DNA from: Bacteroides mediterraneensis
Lineage (GTDB): Bacteria > Bacteroidota > Bacteroidia > Bacteroidales > Bacteroidaceae
Direction of reading: 5' to 3'
Assembly (NCBI RefSeq): GCF_900128455.1
Contig: NZ_LT635783.1
Location: 1,204,919 to 1,268,918, forward strand
Length of the DNA: 64,000 nucleotides
Shown: positions 1 to 9,915 of the stretch, piece after piece
How positions within the stretch are numbered: position 1 is the stretch's first letter
Layout: the number at the start of each line of letters is the position of its first letter
The notes under the pieces: model-generated
Seen by the model: the letters and a program-made list of their open reading frames with translations, nothing else
Databases searched by the model: none
Told to the model about the DNA's origin: nothing
Program-made: the position numbers and the translations under genes

Positions 1-1025
1 GTGTCGCAGTGGGTGACTCGCCTGTGGGACCTTTCTGGGATGCCATTGGAAAACCGCTTTGTGACGGTAGTTGGGATTATATTGATCCTACCGTGTATGT
101 TGATGACGATGGAAGGGCTTTCTTGTATTGGGGAAATCCAAATATCTATTATGCGGAATTGAATGAGGATATGATATCCATCAAGGGAGAGGTAAAAAAG
201 CAGGACCAGACTGTGGACAGTTTTGGGGCTCCGAATCCGGAAAAGCGTGTGAAGGGGGAAAAATATAGGGATATCTATACGGAAGGTCCGTGGTTCTACA
301 AACGGAAGGATAATTATTATTTGCTGTATGCGGCAGGAGGTGTTCCGGAACACATTGCATATTCCATGAGTAAGTCGCCTGTGGGGCCATGGAAGTATAT
401 GGGAGAAATCATGCCTTTACAGGATACGGATTCATTTACGAATCATTGCGGGGTAATTGATTATAAAGGGAATTCTTATTTCTTTTATCATACCGGAAAG
501 CTGCCGGGAGGGGGTGGATTCGGACGTTCAGTCGCTGTGGAAGAGTTTGAGTATAATGCAGACGGAACTTTTCCTGTTATCAATGCCACGCAGGAAGGCG
601 TAAAACCGATAGGCACCTTCAATCCTTATCAACGAGTGGAAGCGGAGACCATGGCTTTTTCTGAAGGAGTGAAGACGGAACCAAATGACCAGACGGGAAT
701 CTATGTGTCGGACATCCATAACGGTGATTACCTGAAGGTGAGGGAAGTTGATTTAGGAAAGAAGGGGGCCAGTAGATTGGAAGTCAGTGTGGCCAGTGCG
801 TTGAGGGGTGGAACCATTGAAGTGCATGCCGACAGTATAGGTGGAACGTTGATTGCGGAAGTACAAGTTCCTCATACCGGAGGATGGGAAATGTGGAAGA
901 CTTTGGAAACCTCAGTGAAACAAGACGGACAGACCATTTCGGGTGTGCATGATTTGTACTTCTGTTTTAAAGGTAGAAAGGGATGTAAGCTTTTCAATTT
1001 TGACTGGTGGAGAATGTCTGAGTGA
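1..1025 (+). CDS. GH43-CBM6 glycosidase, 5' end outside the window
   Basis: C-terminal part of a family 43 glycoside hydrolase (five-bladed propeller) followed by a C-terminal CBM6-like module. The reading frame is open to the window edge (in frame from base 3), so the true start lies upstream; the GTG at 9 is internal by alignment with the two paralogues downstream. Visible GH43 landmarks are the pKa-modulating Asp in DYIDPTVYVDDDG and the probable general-acid Glu in YTEGPWFYKR. The CBM6-like part starts near VEAETMAFSEG and ends FNFDWWRMSE. The family usually acts on arabinofuranosyl or xylosyl units, and the xylan context favours that. It is the first visible gene of a + strand operon; the next gene starts 41 bases after its stop. 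Subfamily GH43_29 is a guess. Confidence 0.9.
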   Translation, partial: VAVGDSPVGPFWDAIGKPLCDGSWDYIDPTVYVDDDGRAFLYWGNPNIYYAELNEDMISIKGEVKKQDQTVDSFGAPNPEKRVKGEKYRDIYTEGPWFYKRKDNYYLLYAAGGVPEHIAYSMSKSPVGPWKYMGEIMPLQDTDSFTNHCGVIDYKGNSYFFYHTGKLPGGGGFGRSVAVEEFEYNADGTFPVINATQEGVKPIGTFNPYQRVEAETMAFSEGVKTEPNDQTGIYVSDIHNGDYLKVREVDLGKKGASRLEVSVASALRGGTIEVHADSIGGTLIAEVQVPHTGGWEMWKTLETSVKQDGQTISGVHDLYFCFKGRKGCKLFNFDWWRMSE

Positions 1026-1066
1026 CAAGTGTTATGAATTAATGAATGACTTAAATTTTGAATATT

Positions 1067-2401
1067 ATGAATATTAGTAAGATTCTATGGTTATGTGGTA
1101 GCTGCGGATTATTGAGTTGTTTGAATGTAAATGCGCAGCGGCCGATTATTCAGACAAAGTATACAGCCGATCCGGCACCGATGGTATACAATGATACGGT
1201 ATTTCTTTATACGACTCATGATGAAAACGATGCGGAAGGATTTAAGATGCAGGATTGGTTGTTGTACACTTCTACGGATATGGTAAACTGGACCGACCAT
1301 GGAGCAGTGGCTTCACTCAAAAGTTTTGATTGGGTGAAACGTAACAATGGAGCTTGGGCCGAGCAAGTGGTTGAACGCAATGGGAAATTCTATATGTATT
1401 GCCCGATTCATGGAAATGGCATCGGTGTACTGGTGTCCGACAGTCCTTACGGACCGTTCAAAGACCCTCTTGGGAAACCTCTGGTATGGCAGAAAGAACA
1501 CTGGGATGACATTGATCCAACTGTCTTTATCGATGAGGATGGACAAGCTTATATGTACTGGGGAAATCCTAATTGTTATTATGTGAAATTGAATGAGGAT
1601 ATGATTTCGTATTCCGGAGATATCGTGAAATTGAAGGAAACTCCGGAGCATTATCAGGAAGGACCGTGGTTCTATAAACGCAATGGACACTACTATCTGG
1701 CTTTTGCTTCTACCTGTTGTCCGGAAGGTATCGGCTATGCCATGAGTGACAGTCCTACAGGTCCGTGGACGACCAGAGGATATATCATGCGTCCTACAGT
1801 CAGGAGCCGTGGAAACCATCCGGGTATTATGGATTATAAAGGGAAATCGTATGTTTTTGGCTTGAATTATGACTTGTTGAAACTGGAGACGGATACTCAT
1901 TATGAACGTCGTTCGGTATCGGTCGCTGAGATGCATTATAATGAAGATGGAACCATTCAGGAAGTGCCTTATTGGGCAGACACCAAACTGGAGCAGGTGG
2001 GTACCTTCAATCCTTTCCGAAAGGTAGAGGCTGAAACGATGGCTTGGGGATATGGATTGAAAACAGTTCCCAATGCGGATAAATCTCTTTCGGTGGTAGA
2101 TGTGAATAATGGAGAGTACATCTGTGTACGTGGGGTGGATTTTGGAAAGAATAAGGCCCGTCGCTTTGAGGTTTCCGCCTTGCCTCTTGAGGGAGGAAAT
2201 CTGAAGATTCGTTTGGATGCTCCAGATGGAAAGATTGTTGGAAACGTAACCATACCGCAGAGAAACGAAACGTCCAAATCTCAACTTTATTCCTGTGAGG
2301 TCAATGCGGTCAGTGGAGTCCATGATTTGTATTTTAGTTTTGAGGGTGAGAATAAGAAGGACTTGTTTGAGTTGGATTATTGGGAATTCAAACGTAAGTG
2401 A
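1067..2401 (+). CDS. GH43-CBM6 glycosidase, second tandem copy
   Basis: Secreted family 43 glycosidase with C-terminal CBM6-like domain, 444 residues from ATG 1067. An in-frame TTG at 1058 is less likely. The N-terminus is a signal peptide (hydrophobic LWLCGSCGLLSCL then NAQ). The catalytic-base Asp is in YTADPAPMVYND, the second Asp in [13 protein letters not shown] and the acid Glu in YQEGPWFYKR. The CBM6-like module covers roughly residues 300-444, opening with [12 protein letters not shown]. It is clearly paralogous to the genes before and after it, with near-identical blocks such as [19 protein letters not shown], so this operon carries a tandem GH43 expansion. Probable substrate is decorated xylan or arabinoxylan oligosaccharides; exact specificity cannot be read from sequence. 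Confidence 0.92.
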   Translation: MNISKILWLCGSCGLLSCLNVNAQRPIIQTKYTADPAPMVYNDTVFLYTTHDENDAEGFKMQDWLLYTSTDMVNWTDHGAVASLKSFDWVKRNNGAWAEQVVERNGKFYMYCPIHGNGIGVLVSDSPYGPFKDPLGKPLVWQKEHWDDIDPTVFIDEDGQAYMYWGNPNCYYVKLNEDMISYSGDIVKLKETPEHYQEGPWFYKRNGHYYLAFASTCCPEGIGYAMSDSPTGPWTTRGYIMRPTVRSRGNHPGIMDYKGKSYVFGLNYDLLKLETDTHYERRSVSVAEMHYNEDGTIQEVPYWADTKLEQVGTFNPFRKVEAETMAWGYGLKTVPNADKSLSVVDVNNGEYICVRGVDFGKNKARRFEVSALPLEGGNLKIRLDAPDGKIVGNVTIPQRNETSKSQLYSCEVNAVSGVHDLYFSFEGENKKDLFELDYWEFKRK

Positions 2402-2442
2402 GTGTGGAATAAAGGGTCAAATACAATAAATCGTATGAGAAT

Positions 2443-4842
2443 ATGAAAGCTATTATTTTGACGGGCATTTTCTCGTTTGTTTCTGTTCTGTCTTCTTCTG
2501 GAATACTGTTGGCCGGAAATGTGCTTACAAAAACTGCACGTGGGCTTAAATTGAATATCGAGGAAGATAAGCTGGTGACAGAAATTGTATTTTATACCCC
2601 CGAAATAGCCCGGGTGGTGAAATATCCTTCTTCTTCCGATACGATACCAGAGCGTAATAATCTTTCAGTGGTATTGGCTCCTCATAAATGTAACCTTTCT
2701 TATGGGGAGGCCGGCGGGAAATATACCGTTACGTCATCCGAAGTAATGGTGTTGCTGGATAAAGAAACTGGGAATGTATCTTTCCAAACCAAGAATGGAG
2801 CCGTGTTGCTGGAAGAACAGGAAAAACCTGTGTTAATACAATATAAAGAAGGAGTAAATACGGGCGATTACCGTATCAAACAGGTCTTTAAGTTGGACAA
2901 ATATGAGCCTATTTATGGTTTGGGGCAGATGCAGAGTGGAAAACTCAGTCAGCGGAATCAGGATAAGTATCTTATTCAAGGAAACGTGGAAGATGTGGTC
3001 ACATTCTTCCAGTCTGTGAAAGGATATGGTGTATTTTGGGACAATTATTCTCCTACTTGGTTTGTTGATAATGAAAAGGCAACCTTTTTTGAATCGGAAG
3101 TAGGAGAGTTCATCGATTATTATTTCATGACCGGTGGTAACGCCGACGGGGTAATAGCCAATATGCGTGAACTGACAGGTCAGGTACCGATGCTCCCTCT
3201 TTGGACTTATGGTTTCTGGCAGAGTCGGGAAAGGTATAAGAGTCAGAATGAGATTGTAGGAGTGGTGAGCAAGTATCGTGAGTTGCAGGTTCCGCTCGAC
3301 GGTATCATCCAGGACTGGCAGTATTGGGGTGGAAATTATCTGTGGAATGCCATGGAATTCCTGAACGGGGAGTTTTGGAATCCTCAAAAAATGATGGAGG
3401 ATATTCATGCCATGAATGCCAAGGCTATAATCTCTATTTGGTCTTCTTTTGGACCGATGACAAAGCCTTATAAGGAACTGGATGAGAAGGGGATGCTTTT
3501 CAATTTTCAGACATGGCCTTTGGCTGGACCTGATTTGTGGCCTCCACGGGAAGATTATTTGTCGGGGGTACGGGTTTACGATGCTTATAATCCAAAAGCC
3601 CGTGATATCTATTGGAAATATGCGAACAAAGGACTGTTTGCCTTGGGAATGGATGGCTGGTGGATGGATTCTACGGAACCTGACCATCTGAACTTCAAGG
3701 ATGAAGACCTGAATGAAGAGACTTTCTTGGGAAGTTTGCGGAAAGTGCGTAATGCGTATCCGTTGATGTCGGTTGGAGGGGTATACGACCATCAGTGCAA
3801 GGCCTCTTCCGATAAACGTGTGTTTATTCTGACTCGTTCCGCATTTGCCGGACAACAGCGATATGGGGCGAATACATGGACGGGAGATATTCAAGGAACA
3901 TGGGATTCTTTTAAGCGGCAGATTCCGGCTGGATTGAATTTCTCTCTTTCCGCTATTCCGAACTGGAATACGGATATAGGGGGATTCTTTTTGGGAGAAT
4001 ACCCGAAAAAACTGGCAGACCCGGATTATAAGGAACTGTATGTAAGGTGGCTGCAGTTTGGTACCTTTTGTCCGATGATGCGTTCGCACGGTGCGGATGC
4101 ACCTCGTGAAATTTATCAGTTCGGACAGAAAGGAGAACCTTATTATGATGCGATTGAGAAGTTTATCCATCTTCGTTATTCCTTGTTGCCGTACATCTAT
4201 TCTGTTTCTTGGGAAGTCACTTCACGTCAGTCTACTTTTTTGAGGGCGCTGGTAATGGATTTTCCAAAAGACAAGAATGTGTGGGACATGAACAATGAGT
4301 ATATGTTCGGGAAGTCCATTCTGGTGAAGCCCGTAACAGACCCGATGTACACTAGAATGCAGGATGAAGAGCGTGTTTCTGATTTTTCGTCAGTGAAGTC
4401 TACTGAAGTGTATTTGCCGGAGGGAGCAGACTGGTATGATTATTGGACTGAAGAGAAACTGGCAGGAGGTGTGTCTGTACAGAAAGAAGTTCCTTTGGAT
4501 GTGATGCCTTTGTATGTAAAGGCGGGAAGTATTATTCCTATCGGACCGGAGGTGCAGTATGCCCAGCAGAAATCATGGCAACAGCTTGATATTCATGTAT
4601 ATCCTGGCGCGGATGGCACATTCTGTCTGTATGAAGATGAATTTGATAACTATAATTATGAAAAGGGAGCTTATTCGGAAATATGGATGAAATGGAATGA
4701 CAAAAAGCGTACCTTTACGATTGAAAGCAGAAAAGGCGAATATCAAGGTATGCTCCACGAACGGACTTTTGTCTTGAAAACGGCAGATGGAAAAGAAAAA
4801 ACAATCAATTATACAGGTAAAAAAATTAATATAAAATTATGA
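2443..4842 (+). CDS. GH31 family alpha-glycosidase (alpha-xylosidase-like)
   Basis: Secreted retaining alpha-glycosidase of family GH31, 799 residues. It has a signal peptide (ends near ILLAGN), an N-terminal beta-sandwich with YGLGQMQSG, then the TIM barrel. The nucleophile is probably Asp409 in [10 protein letters not shown] and the acid/base Asp482 in [10 protein letters not shown]. The C-terminal region resembles the beta-domains of the DUF5110 type. The MDSTEP/LDATEP form of the nucleophile motif is shared with Bacteroidetes alpha-xylosidases, so removal of an alpha-linked side-chain sugar is the likely role. Alpha-glucosidase or alpha-galactosidase activity remains possible. It lacks the PA14-like insert seen in the paralogue at 6265. 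Its stop overlaps the next start (ATGA at 4839), implying translational coupling. Confidence 0.9.
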   Translation: MKAIILTGIFSFVSVLSSSGILLAGNVLTKTARGLKLNIEEDKLVTEIVFYTPEIARVVKYPSSSDTIPERNNLSVVLAPHKCNLSYGEAGGKYTVTSSEVMVLLDKETGNVSFQTKNGAVLLEEQEKPVLIQYKEGVNTGDYRIKQVFKLDKYEPIYGLGQMQSGKLSQRNQDKYLIQGNVEDVVTFFQSVKGYGVFWDNYSPTWFVDNEKATFFESEVGEFIDYYFMTGGNADGVIANMRELTGQVPMLPLWTYGFWQSRERYKSQNEIVGVVSKYRELQVPLDGIIQDWQYWGGNYLWNAMEFLNGEFWNPQKMMEDIHAMNAKAIISIWSSFGPMTKPYKELDEKGMLFNFQTWPLAGPDLWPPREDYLSGVRVYDAYNPKARDIYWKYANKGLFALGMDGWWMDSTEPDHLNFKDEDLNEETFLGSLRKVRNAYPLMSVGGVYDHQCKASSDKRVFILTRSAFAGQQRYGANTWTGDIQGTWDSFKRQIPAGLNFSLSAIPNWNTDIGGFFLGEYPKKLADPDYKELYVRWLQFGTFCPMMRSHGADAPREIYQFGQKGEPYYDAIEKFIHLRYSLLPYIYSVSWEVTSRQSTFLRALVMDFPKDKNVWDMNNEYMFGKSILVKPVTDPMYTRMQDEERVSDFSSVKSTEVYLPEGADWYDYWTEEKLAGGVSVQKEVPLDVMPLYVKAGSIIPIGPEVQYAQQKSWQQLDIHVYPGADGTFCLYEDEFDNYNYEKGAYSEIWMKWNDKKRTFTIESRKGEYQGMLHERTFVLKTADGKEKTINYTGKKINIKL

Positions 4843-6248
4843 GTCAAATAATTCTGAAGAGATATATGCAGGCCAATAGGATATATGGTAAGAATCGGTG
4901 GCATAAATTGATTATGGGGGTAGCTTTGTTATCCAGTTTGACTGTGGATGCGCAGAATCCTATTATTCAGACTTCTTATACGGCCGATCCTGCTCCTTTG
5001 GTATATAATGACCGGTTGTATCTTTATACCAGTCACGATGAAGATGGGTCTACTTGGTTTACCATGAATGACTGGAAACTTTATTCTACAGATGATATGG
5101 TAAATTGGACGGAACATCCCATGCCTTTGTCTTTTAAAACATTTGAGTGGGCAGGAGGAGATGCCTGGGCGGCTCAGTGTATGGAACGTAACGGGAAATT
5201 TTATATGTATGTACCTGTGACGGATTTGAAGGGGGAGACTGCCATCGGAGTGGCTGTGTCCAACAGTCCTTATGGACCTTTTTATGACCCGTTGGGAGCT
5301 CCGCTTGTGCAGGCTGAATACGGAAATATCGATCCTACCGTCTTTATCGATGACGACGGACAGGCTTATTTGTATTGGGGAAATCCCAATTGTTATTATG
5401 TGAAATTGAACGAGGATATGATTTCTTATGAAGGAGGCATACATGCGGTACCGATGAAACCGGAAGCCTTTGGAAGCAGGGAGGGAGATCCGCAGCGTCC
5501 TACATTGTATGAAGAGGCTCCTTGGTTGTATAAGCGTCAGGGAATGTACTATCTTTTCTATGCAGGAGGACCGGTGCCTGAACATCTGGCTTATGCCACA
5601 TCAAAAGGTCCGGAAGGTCCGTGGAATTACGGAGGTACGTTGATGGCTACTGAAGGGGGAAGTTTTACGAATCATCCGGGTATTGCCGATTTCAGAGGAA
5701 AAACTTATTTATTTTATCATGACGCTTCTCTCCCGGGTGGAAGTGGTTTTACTCGTTCTGTGTGTGTCAGAGAGTTGGACTTCCAGGCAGATGGGAAGAT
5801 TCCGTGTGTGAAGATGGTGAAAGAGGGAGTCACAGAAAGCTTGAAACCTCTTTGTCCATACCGGAAGGTAGAAGCAGAGACCATGGCGTGGTCGGAAAAA
5901 ATGAAAAGTTCATATAACGCTCAAGTTGGGGTTTTTATTACTGCTTTAGCGGATGGAGCTTATACAAAAGTTCGGTCTGTGGATTTCGGTGAAAAGGCTC
6001 CGTCTCGTTTTTCAGCGCGTTTGTCTACTACTCACAATGCAGAGATTACGATGGAGGTACGTCTTGACGGACTGGATGGGCAGGTGTTGGCAAAGATAAA
6101 GGTGCCGCGGACTGGTGGAAGCGACCGTTGGCGGGTTGTGGAAGCACAGATACCGCAAGTGACCGGAGTACACGACCTGTATTTTATTTTTAGGGGAAAA
6201 GCTCCGAGAGATTTGGCTTATTTCGATTATTGGAAGCTGAATTATTGA
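4839..6248 (+). CDS. GH43-CBM6 glycosidase, third tandem copy
   Basis: Third GH43-CBM6 paralogue, 469 residues. The start ATG overlaps the stop of the preceding GH31 gene by four bases. The signal peptide has an unusually long basic n-region (about 25 residues) before the hydrophobic [16 protein letters not shown]; a later start is possible but no better one is obvious. Catalytic landmarks: Asp in [12 protein letters not shown], Asp in [12 protein letters not shown], Glu in [10 protein letters not shown]. The CBM6-like domain starts around [12 protein letters not shown] and ends FDYWKLNY. Its loops around [10 protein letters not shown] and [10 protein letters not shown] are longer than in the second copy and resemble the first copy, so copies 1 and 3 may share specificity. 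Confidence 0.92.
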   Translation: MSQIILKRYMQANRIYGKNRWHKLIMGVALLSSLTVDAQNPIIQTSYTADPAPLVYNDRLYLYTSHDEDGSTWFTMNDWKLYSTDDMVNWTEHPMPLSFKTFEWAGGDAWAAQCMERNGKFYMYVPVTDLKGETAIGVAVSNSPYGPFYDPLGAPLVQAEYGNIDPTVFIDDDGQAYLYWGNPNCYYVKLNEDMISYEGGIHAVPMKPEAFGSREGDPQRPTLYEEAPWLYKRQGMYYLFYAGGPVPEHLAYATSKGPEGPWNYGGTLMATEGGSFTNHPGIADFRGKTYLFYHDASLPGGSGFTRSVCVRELDFQADGKIPCVKMVKEGVTESLKPLCPYRKVEAETMAWSEKMKSSYNAQVGVFITALADGAYTKVRSVDFGEKAPSRFSARLSTTHNAEITMEVRLDGLDGQVLAKIKVPRTGGSDRWRVVEAQIPQVTGVHDLYFIFRGKAPRDLAYFDYWKLNY

Positions 6249-6264
6249 TAAAGTTACAGAGGTT

Positions 6265-8943
6265 ATGAGGAAGTTTTGTTTGTTTTTACTATTCTTTTTT
6301 GTCTGTGTGTGGTGGAAAGAGGATTGTTTGGCGGGGAATGTTCTCGGTCTTTCCTCTGACCGCCAGATACAGGCATGGACGTTGGAAGAAAAAAGAGCCG
6401 ATCAGGTGGTTTTTCGTCGGATTGATACTCGGTTAAGGCTTATCCCGCTGACCGGAAGTGCTGTAAGGGTGGTTCGAAGCAAGGGAATTGCTCATGAATT
6501 GCCGGAATTGGTATATCTTCCGGTGAAGGCTCCGGTTTATACGCTTAAAATGGAAGGAGAAGATTATATATTGTCTTTAAAGGATGTAAGTGTAAAAGTG
6601 TCGGCATCCGACGGACGGATTTCGTTCCTTTCTTCTGATGGAAGGGTGATATTGGGAGAGGAAGGAAGTCAGATTCAGGCTTCTTCTGTGCAAGGAGAAC
6701 AGACGTATGTGTCCACACAGACTTTCCATTCTCCTTCCGATGAGTATCTTTATGGACTGGGGCAGTTTCAGGATGGGTATTTGAATGTGCGTGGATTGAC
6801 GCGGAGGTTGACTCAGGTCAATACGCAGATTGCCATCCCTTTTGTGATGTCGAATAAGGGATACGGACTTTTGTGGAACAACTATGGCCTGACGGATTTT
6901 AATCCGGCTTCTTCAGTGATTGCGCTACAGAAAACGGGTGCTTCGGGTGATAAGGTGACTGTGAATGTGACTTCTACCGAAGGAGGTAAGGAAGAGGTAC
7001 GTGAAAGTAATGTGTTTGCAGGTAGCCTGCAAATAGAGTCCGACGGGCAATATGCTTTGATGCTGGATGTAGGAAGTTCCATGGCTCGCAGGCACAATTT
7101 GGAGATTGATGGACATACGGTGGTAGATGTGAATAATTTATGGCTGCCGCCTACGGTCTCTGTTCTGGTTGACTTGAAAGCGGGGGTACATCGTTTGAAG
7201 GCGGAATTGACTAAGGAGGATACTCCTAAGCTGTTTTTCCGGAAAGTAGACCAGACTACGACCTTTCGTTCTCCGGTTTCTAATGGCATCGATTATACTT
7301 TCTTTGCCGGAACGGCCGATGAGGTGATTGCCTCTTATCGGGCAGTGACAGGAGAGGTACCGATGTTGCCGTCATGGGCCTTGGGATATATTCATTGCCG
7401 GGAACGTTTTCATTCCCAAAAAGAACTGCTTGAAACAGCGTCCCGGTTCCGAAGAGAAAAATTGCCGGTCGATTTGATGGTGCAGGACTGGCAGTATTGG
7501 GGCAAATATGGCTGGAACGCCATGCGCTTTGATGAGGCAGATTACCCTTCTCCTCGGGAAATGGTCGACAGTCTTCACCGGATGGATATGAGGCTGATGC
7601 TGTCGGTCTGGTCGAAGGTGGACCAGAACTCAGTGCTGGGGAAAAAAATGGCCGAGAAAGCCTATTATATTCCAGGCACTCCTTGGATTGATTTCTTTAA
7701 TCCGGAGGCAGCTTCTTTTTACTGGCAGAATTTTCGGGATAGCTTGGTCCTTCCGATAGGAATAGATGCTTGGTGGCTGGATGCCACAGAACCGGAGAAT
7801 GACGATTTGGTGGGGCGTCGGGTAAATCACTCAAGTTGTCCCGGAGAGGTGTTCCGGAATGTCTATCCATTGGTGGTTAATAAAACGGTATATGAAGGTT
7901 TGCGGAGCCTTTCTGCCAATGGAGAGAAACAGGGTTCCTTCAGTCCCCGAACGGTTTTGCTTACCCGTAGCGGCTTTCCGGGGATTCAGCGGTATGGAGT
8001 GGCCACCTGGTCGGGGGATGTCGGGAACGATTGGGATACGTTTCGTCGTCAGATTGTAGCCGGATTGGGAATTTCTGTCTGTGGTCTGCCTTGGTGGACG
8101 TACGATGCCGGAGGGTTCTTCCGGTCGGGAGATGCACAGTATACGGATGTCCATTTTCATGAACGGTTTTCCCGGTGGCTTCAGACTTCGGTTTTTCTGC
8201 CTTTGATGCGTGTACATGGGTATATGACGAATACAGAGTTTTGGAACTACGGAGACAAAGTGACGGAAATGGCCCGTAAATCGTTGGCCTTGCGTTATCG
8301 CCTTCTACCCTATATCTATTCAGAGTCTGCATGGGTTTCGCTGGAAGATGGAACAATGTTGCGTCCTTTGGTAATGGATTTTCCACAGGATACGTTGGCT
8401 TTATCTTTGAAATACCAGTATATGTTTGGCCGTTCTCTGTTGGTTTCTCCTATTGTGGAAGAGGGAACTGCAATCTGGAAAACCTACTTGCCTGCTGTTC
8501 AAGGTGGGTGGTATGATTTTTATGACAACCGGCATTTGTCTTCAGGGTGGGTTCAAACCTCGGTTTCTCCGGATTACATTCCTGTATTTGTCAAATCAGG
8601 TACGATTTTACCTTTGGCTTCCGGTTACGCGGACGAGGCTGATACGGCTTTGCAATCGGAGTGGGAAATTCGGGTGTATACCGGAACGGATGGTACTTAT
8701 CAGCTGTATGAAGATAATGGAACAGACTGTGAGTATGAAAAAGGAGCCTGTTCCTGTATCCGTCTGACCTGGAATGAGAAAGACGCTACGTTGGTGATAG
8801 GTAAACGGAGGGGGACGTTTGCGGGAATGAAGCCTGTTCGGAAGCTGAAGATTGTGAAAGTCGCTTCGTCTTCCAATGGGGCGGTAGAAGTGGCCGAGAA
8901 GTCGGTCGTATATAAGGGAGAGGAACTTGAAGTTGCTTTCTGA
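6265..8943 (+). CDS. GH31 alpha-xylosidase-like enzyme with PA14-like insert
   Basis: Secreted GH31 enzyme of 892 residues with signal peptide (hydrophobic LFLLFFFVCVWW). The N-terminal beta-sandwich carries YGLGQFQDG. An insert at about residues 225-335, with SDGQYALMLDVGSS and VVDVNNLW, resembles the PA14 module inserted in characterised Bacteroidetes/Cellvibrio alpha-xylosidases. TIM-barrel landmarks: probable nucleophile Asp506 in WWLDATEPEN and acid/base Asp585 in WSGDVGNDWD. The architecture points to an alpha-xylosidase acting on branched oligosaccharides. With the other GH31 and three GH43 enzymes it would strip side chains from a hemicellulose. It begins 16 bases after the preceding stop, so it is in the same operon. 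Confidence 0.9.
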   Translation: MRKFCLFLLFFFVCVWWKEDCLAGNVLGLSSDRQIQAWTLEEKRADQVVFRRIDTRLRLIPLTGSAVRVVRSKGIAHELPELVYLPVKAPVYTLKMEGEDYILSLKDVSVKVSASDGRISFLSSDGRVILGEEGSQIQASSVQGEQTYVSTQTFHSPSDEYLYGLGQFQDGYLNVRGLTRRLTQVNTQIAIPFVMSNKGYGLLWNNYGLTDFNPASSVIALQKTGASGDKVTVNVTSTEGGKEEVRESNVFAGSLQIESDGQYALMLDVGSSMARRHNLEIDGHTVVDVNNLWLPPTVSVLVDLKAGVHRLKAELTKEDTPKLFFRKVDQTTTFRSPVSNGIDYTFFAGTADEVIASYRAVTGEVPMLPSWALGYIHCRERFHSQKELLETASRFRREKLPVDLMVQDWQYWGKYGWNAMRFDEADYPSPREMVDSLHRMDMRLMLSVWSKVDQNSVLGKKMAEKAYYIPGTPWIDFFNPEAASFYWQNFRDSLVLPIGIDAWWLDATEPENDDLVGRRVNHSSCPGEVFRNVYPLVVNKTVYEGLRSLSANGEKQGSFSPRTVLLTRSGFPGIQRYGVATWSGDVGNDWDTFRRQIVAGLGISVCGLPWWTYDAGGFFRSGDAQYTDVHFHERFSRWLQTSVFLPLMRVHGYMTNTEFWNYGDKVTEMARKSLALRYRLLPYIYSESAWVSLEDGTMLRPLVMDFPQDTLALSLKYQYMFGRSLLVSPIVEEGTAIWKTYLPAVQGGWYDFYDNRHLSSGWVQTSVSPDYIPVFVKSGTILPLASGYADEADTALQSEWEIRVYTGTDGTYQLYEDNGTDCEYEKGACSCIRLTWNEKDATLVIGKRRGTFAGMKPVRKLKIVKVASSSNGAVEVAEKSVVYKGEELEVAF

Positions 8944-8990
8944 TAGAATGAAAAAAGGAAAATGAAAAGTTGAATCTAAATTTGTGAATA

Positions 8991-9857
8991 ATGGAAATGA
9001 AGAAAATGATTGCAACGCTGACGTCGTTGATGGCTTTGACTTTTGGACCTGTTTTTGCACAGGTTCATACAGAAGCAGGCAAGGTGGATGAGAATTTTCA
9101 TATTTATCTGTGCTTGGGTCAGTCGAATATGGAGGGAAATGCAAAAATAGAAGCATGCGATACGGTGGATGTGAATCCTCGTTTTAAAGTGCTTCAAGCT
9201 GTGGATTGTCCGGATTTAGGACGGAAGAAAGGGGAGTGGTACACGGCGGTTCCCCCTTTGGCAAGATGTGGCACCGGATTGACTCCTGCAGATTATTTCG
9301 GTCGCACAATGGTAGATAGTCTTCCGGCCAATGTACAGGTGGGAGTGATTGATGTGGCCGTAGGAGGTTGTAAAATCGAATTGTTTGATAAAGATAATTA
9401 TACTTCATACGTAGAGACTTCTCCGAACTGGCTGAAAAACATGGTGGCCGAGTATGATGGAAATCCTTATGCCAGATTGATTGAATTGGCCAGACAGGCT
9501 TCCCGTTGTGGAGTCATAAAAGGGATTCTGTTTCATCAGGGAGAGTCAAATACTGGCGATCCGGAGTGGCCGTTGAAAGTCAAGAAAGTGTACGACAGCA
9601 TTCTTTCCGATCTCAATTTGAAACCCAATTCATTGCCTCTGTTGGTGGGTGAACTTGTGTCGGAAGGGCAGGGAGGAGCTTGTGCCTCTATGAATCCGGT
9701 GATTCAGAAATTGCCGGAAACAATACCTTCTGCGCATGTCATTTCATCCGAAGGGTGTGAGGCTGTTTCCGACAGGCTGCATTTCAGTGCGGCCGGATAT
9801 CGTGAGCTGGGTAAAAGATATGCGCTTACGATGCTTCAGATTCTGAATGCAGAATAA
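8991..9857 (+). CDS. SGNH acetyl esterase, CE6/SASA type
   Basis: Secreted SGNH-fold esterase of 288 residues that probably removes acetyl groups from xylan. It has a signal peptide (LTSLMALTFGPVFA). Block I contains the nucleophile Ser45 in CLGQSNMEG; the oxyanion-type block is FHQGESNTGD; the catalytic Asp261/His264 pair is in DRLHFSAAGY. Length and motif order match the sialic-acid-specific acetylesterase-like (SASA, DUF303) domain of acetylxylan esterase family CE6. It is the last gene of the GH43/GH31 operon, 47 bases after the GH31 stop and followed directly by a terminator hairpin. The alternative is a sialate O-acetylesterase, less likely in this context. Confidence 0.85.
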   Translation: MEMKKMIATLTSLMALTFGPVFAQVHTEAGKVDENFHIYLCLGQSNMEGNAKIEACDTVDVNPRFKVLQAVDCPDLGRKKGEWYTAVPPLARCGTGLTPADYFGRTMVDSLPANVQVGVIDVAVGGCKIELFDKDNYTSYVETSPNWLKNMVAEYDGNPYARLIELARQASRCGVIKGILFHQGESNTGDPEWPLKVKKVYDSILSDLNLKPNSLPLLVGELVSEGQGGACASMNPVIQKLPETIPSAHVISSEGCEAVSDRLHFSAAGYRELGKRYALTMLQILNAE

Positions 9858-9869
9858 CTGATGGAAATT

Positions 9870-9906
9870 AAAAAGTCTGGTCGAAATTTAACGGCCAGAC
9901 TTTTTT
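9870..9906. terminator. Bidirectional terminator between esterase and HTCS genes
   Basis: Inverted repeat AAAAAGTCTGG ... CCAGACTTTTTT (arms at 9870-9880 and 9895-9906, 14-base loop) with A-tract and T-tract on the two sides. It lies in the 58-base gap between convergent genes and can serve both. Confidence 0.85.
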
Positions 9907-9915
9907 AGTTATTTC

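Noticed and set aside
9..1025. GTG at base 9 as the true start of the first GH43 gene
   Set aside because: The frame is open to the edge and the paralogues have about 130 further residues, including the signal peptide and catalytic base, before this point.
2833..4170. 445-codon frame antisense to GH31
   Set aside because: It overlaps the GH31 catalytic barrel and has no recognisable domain or start signal.
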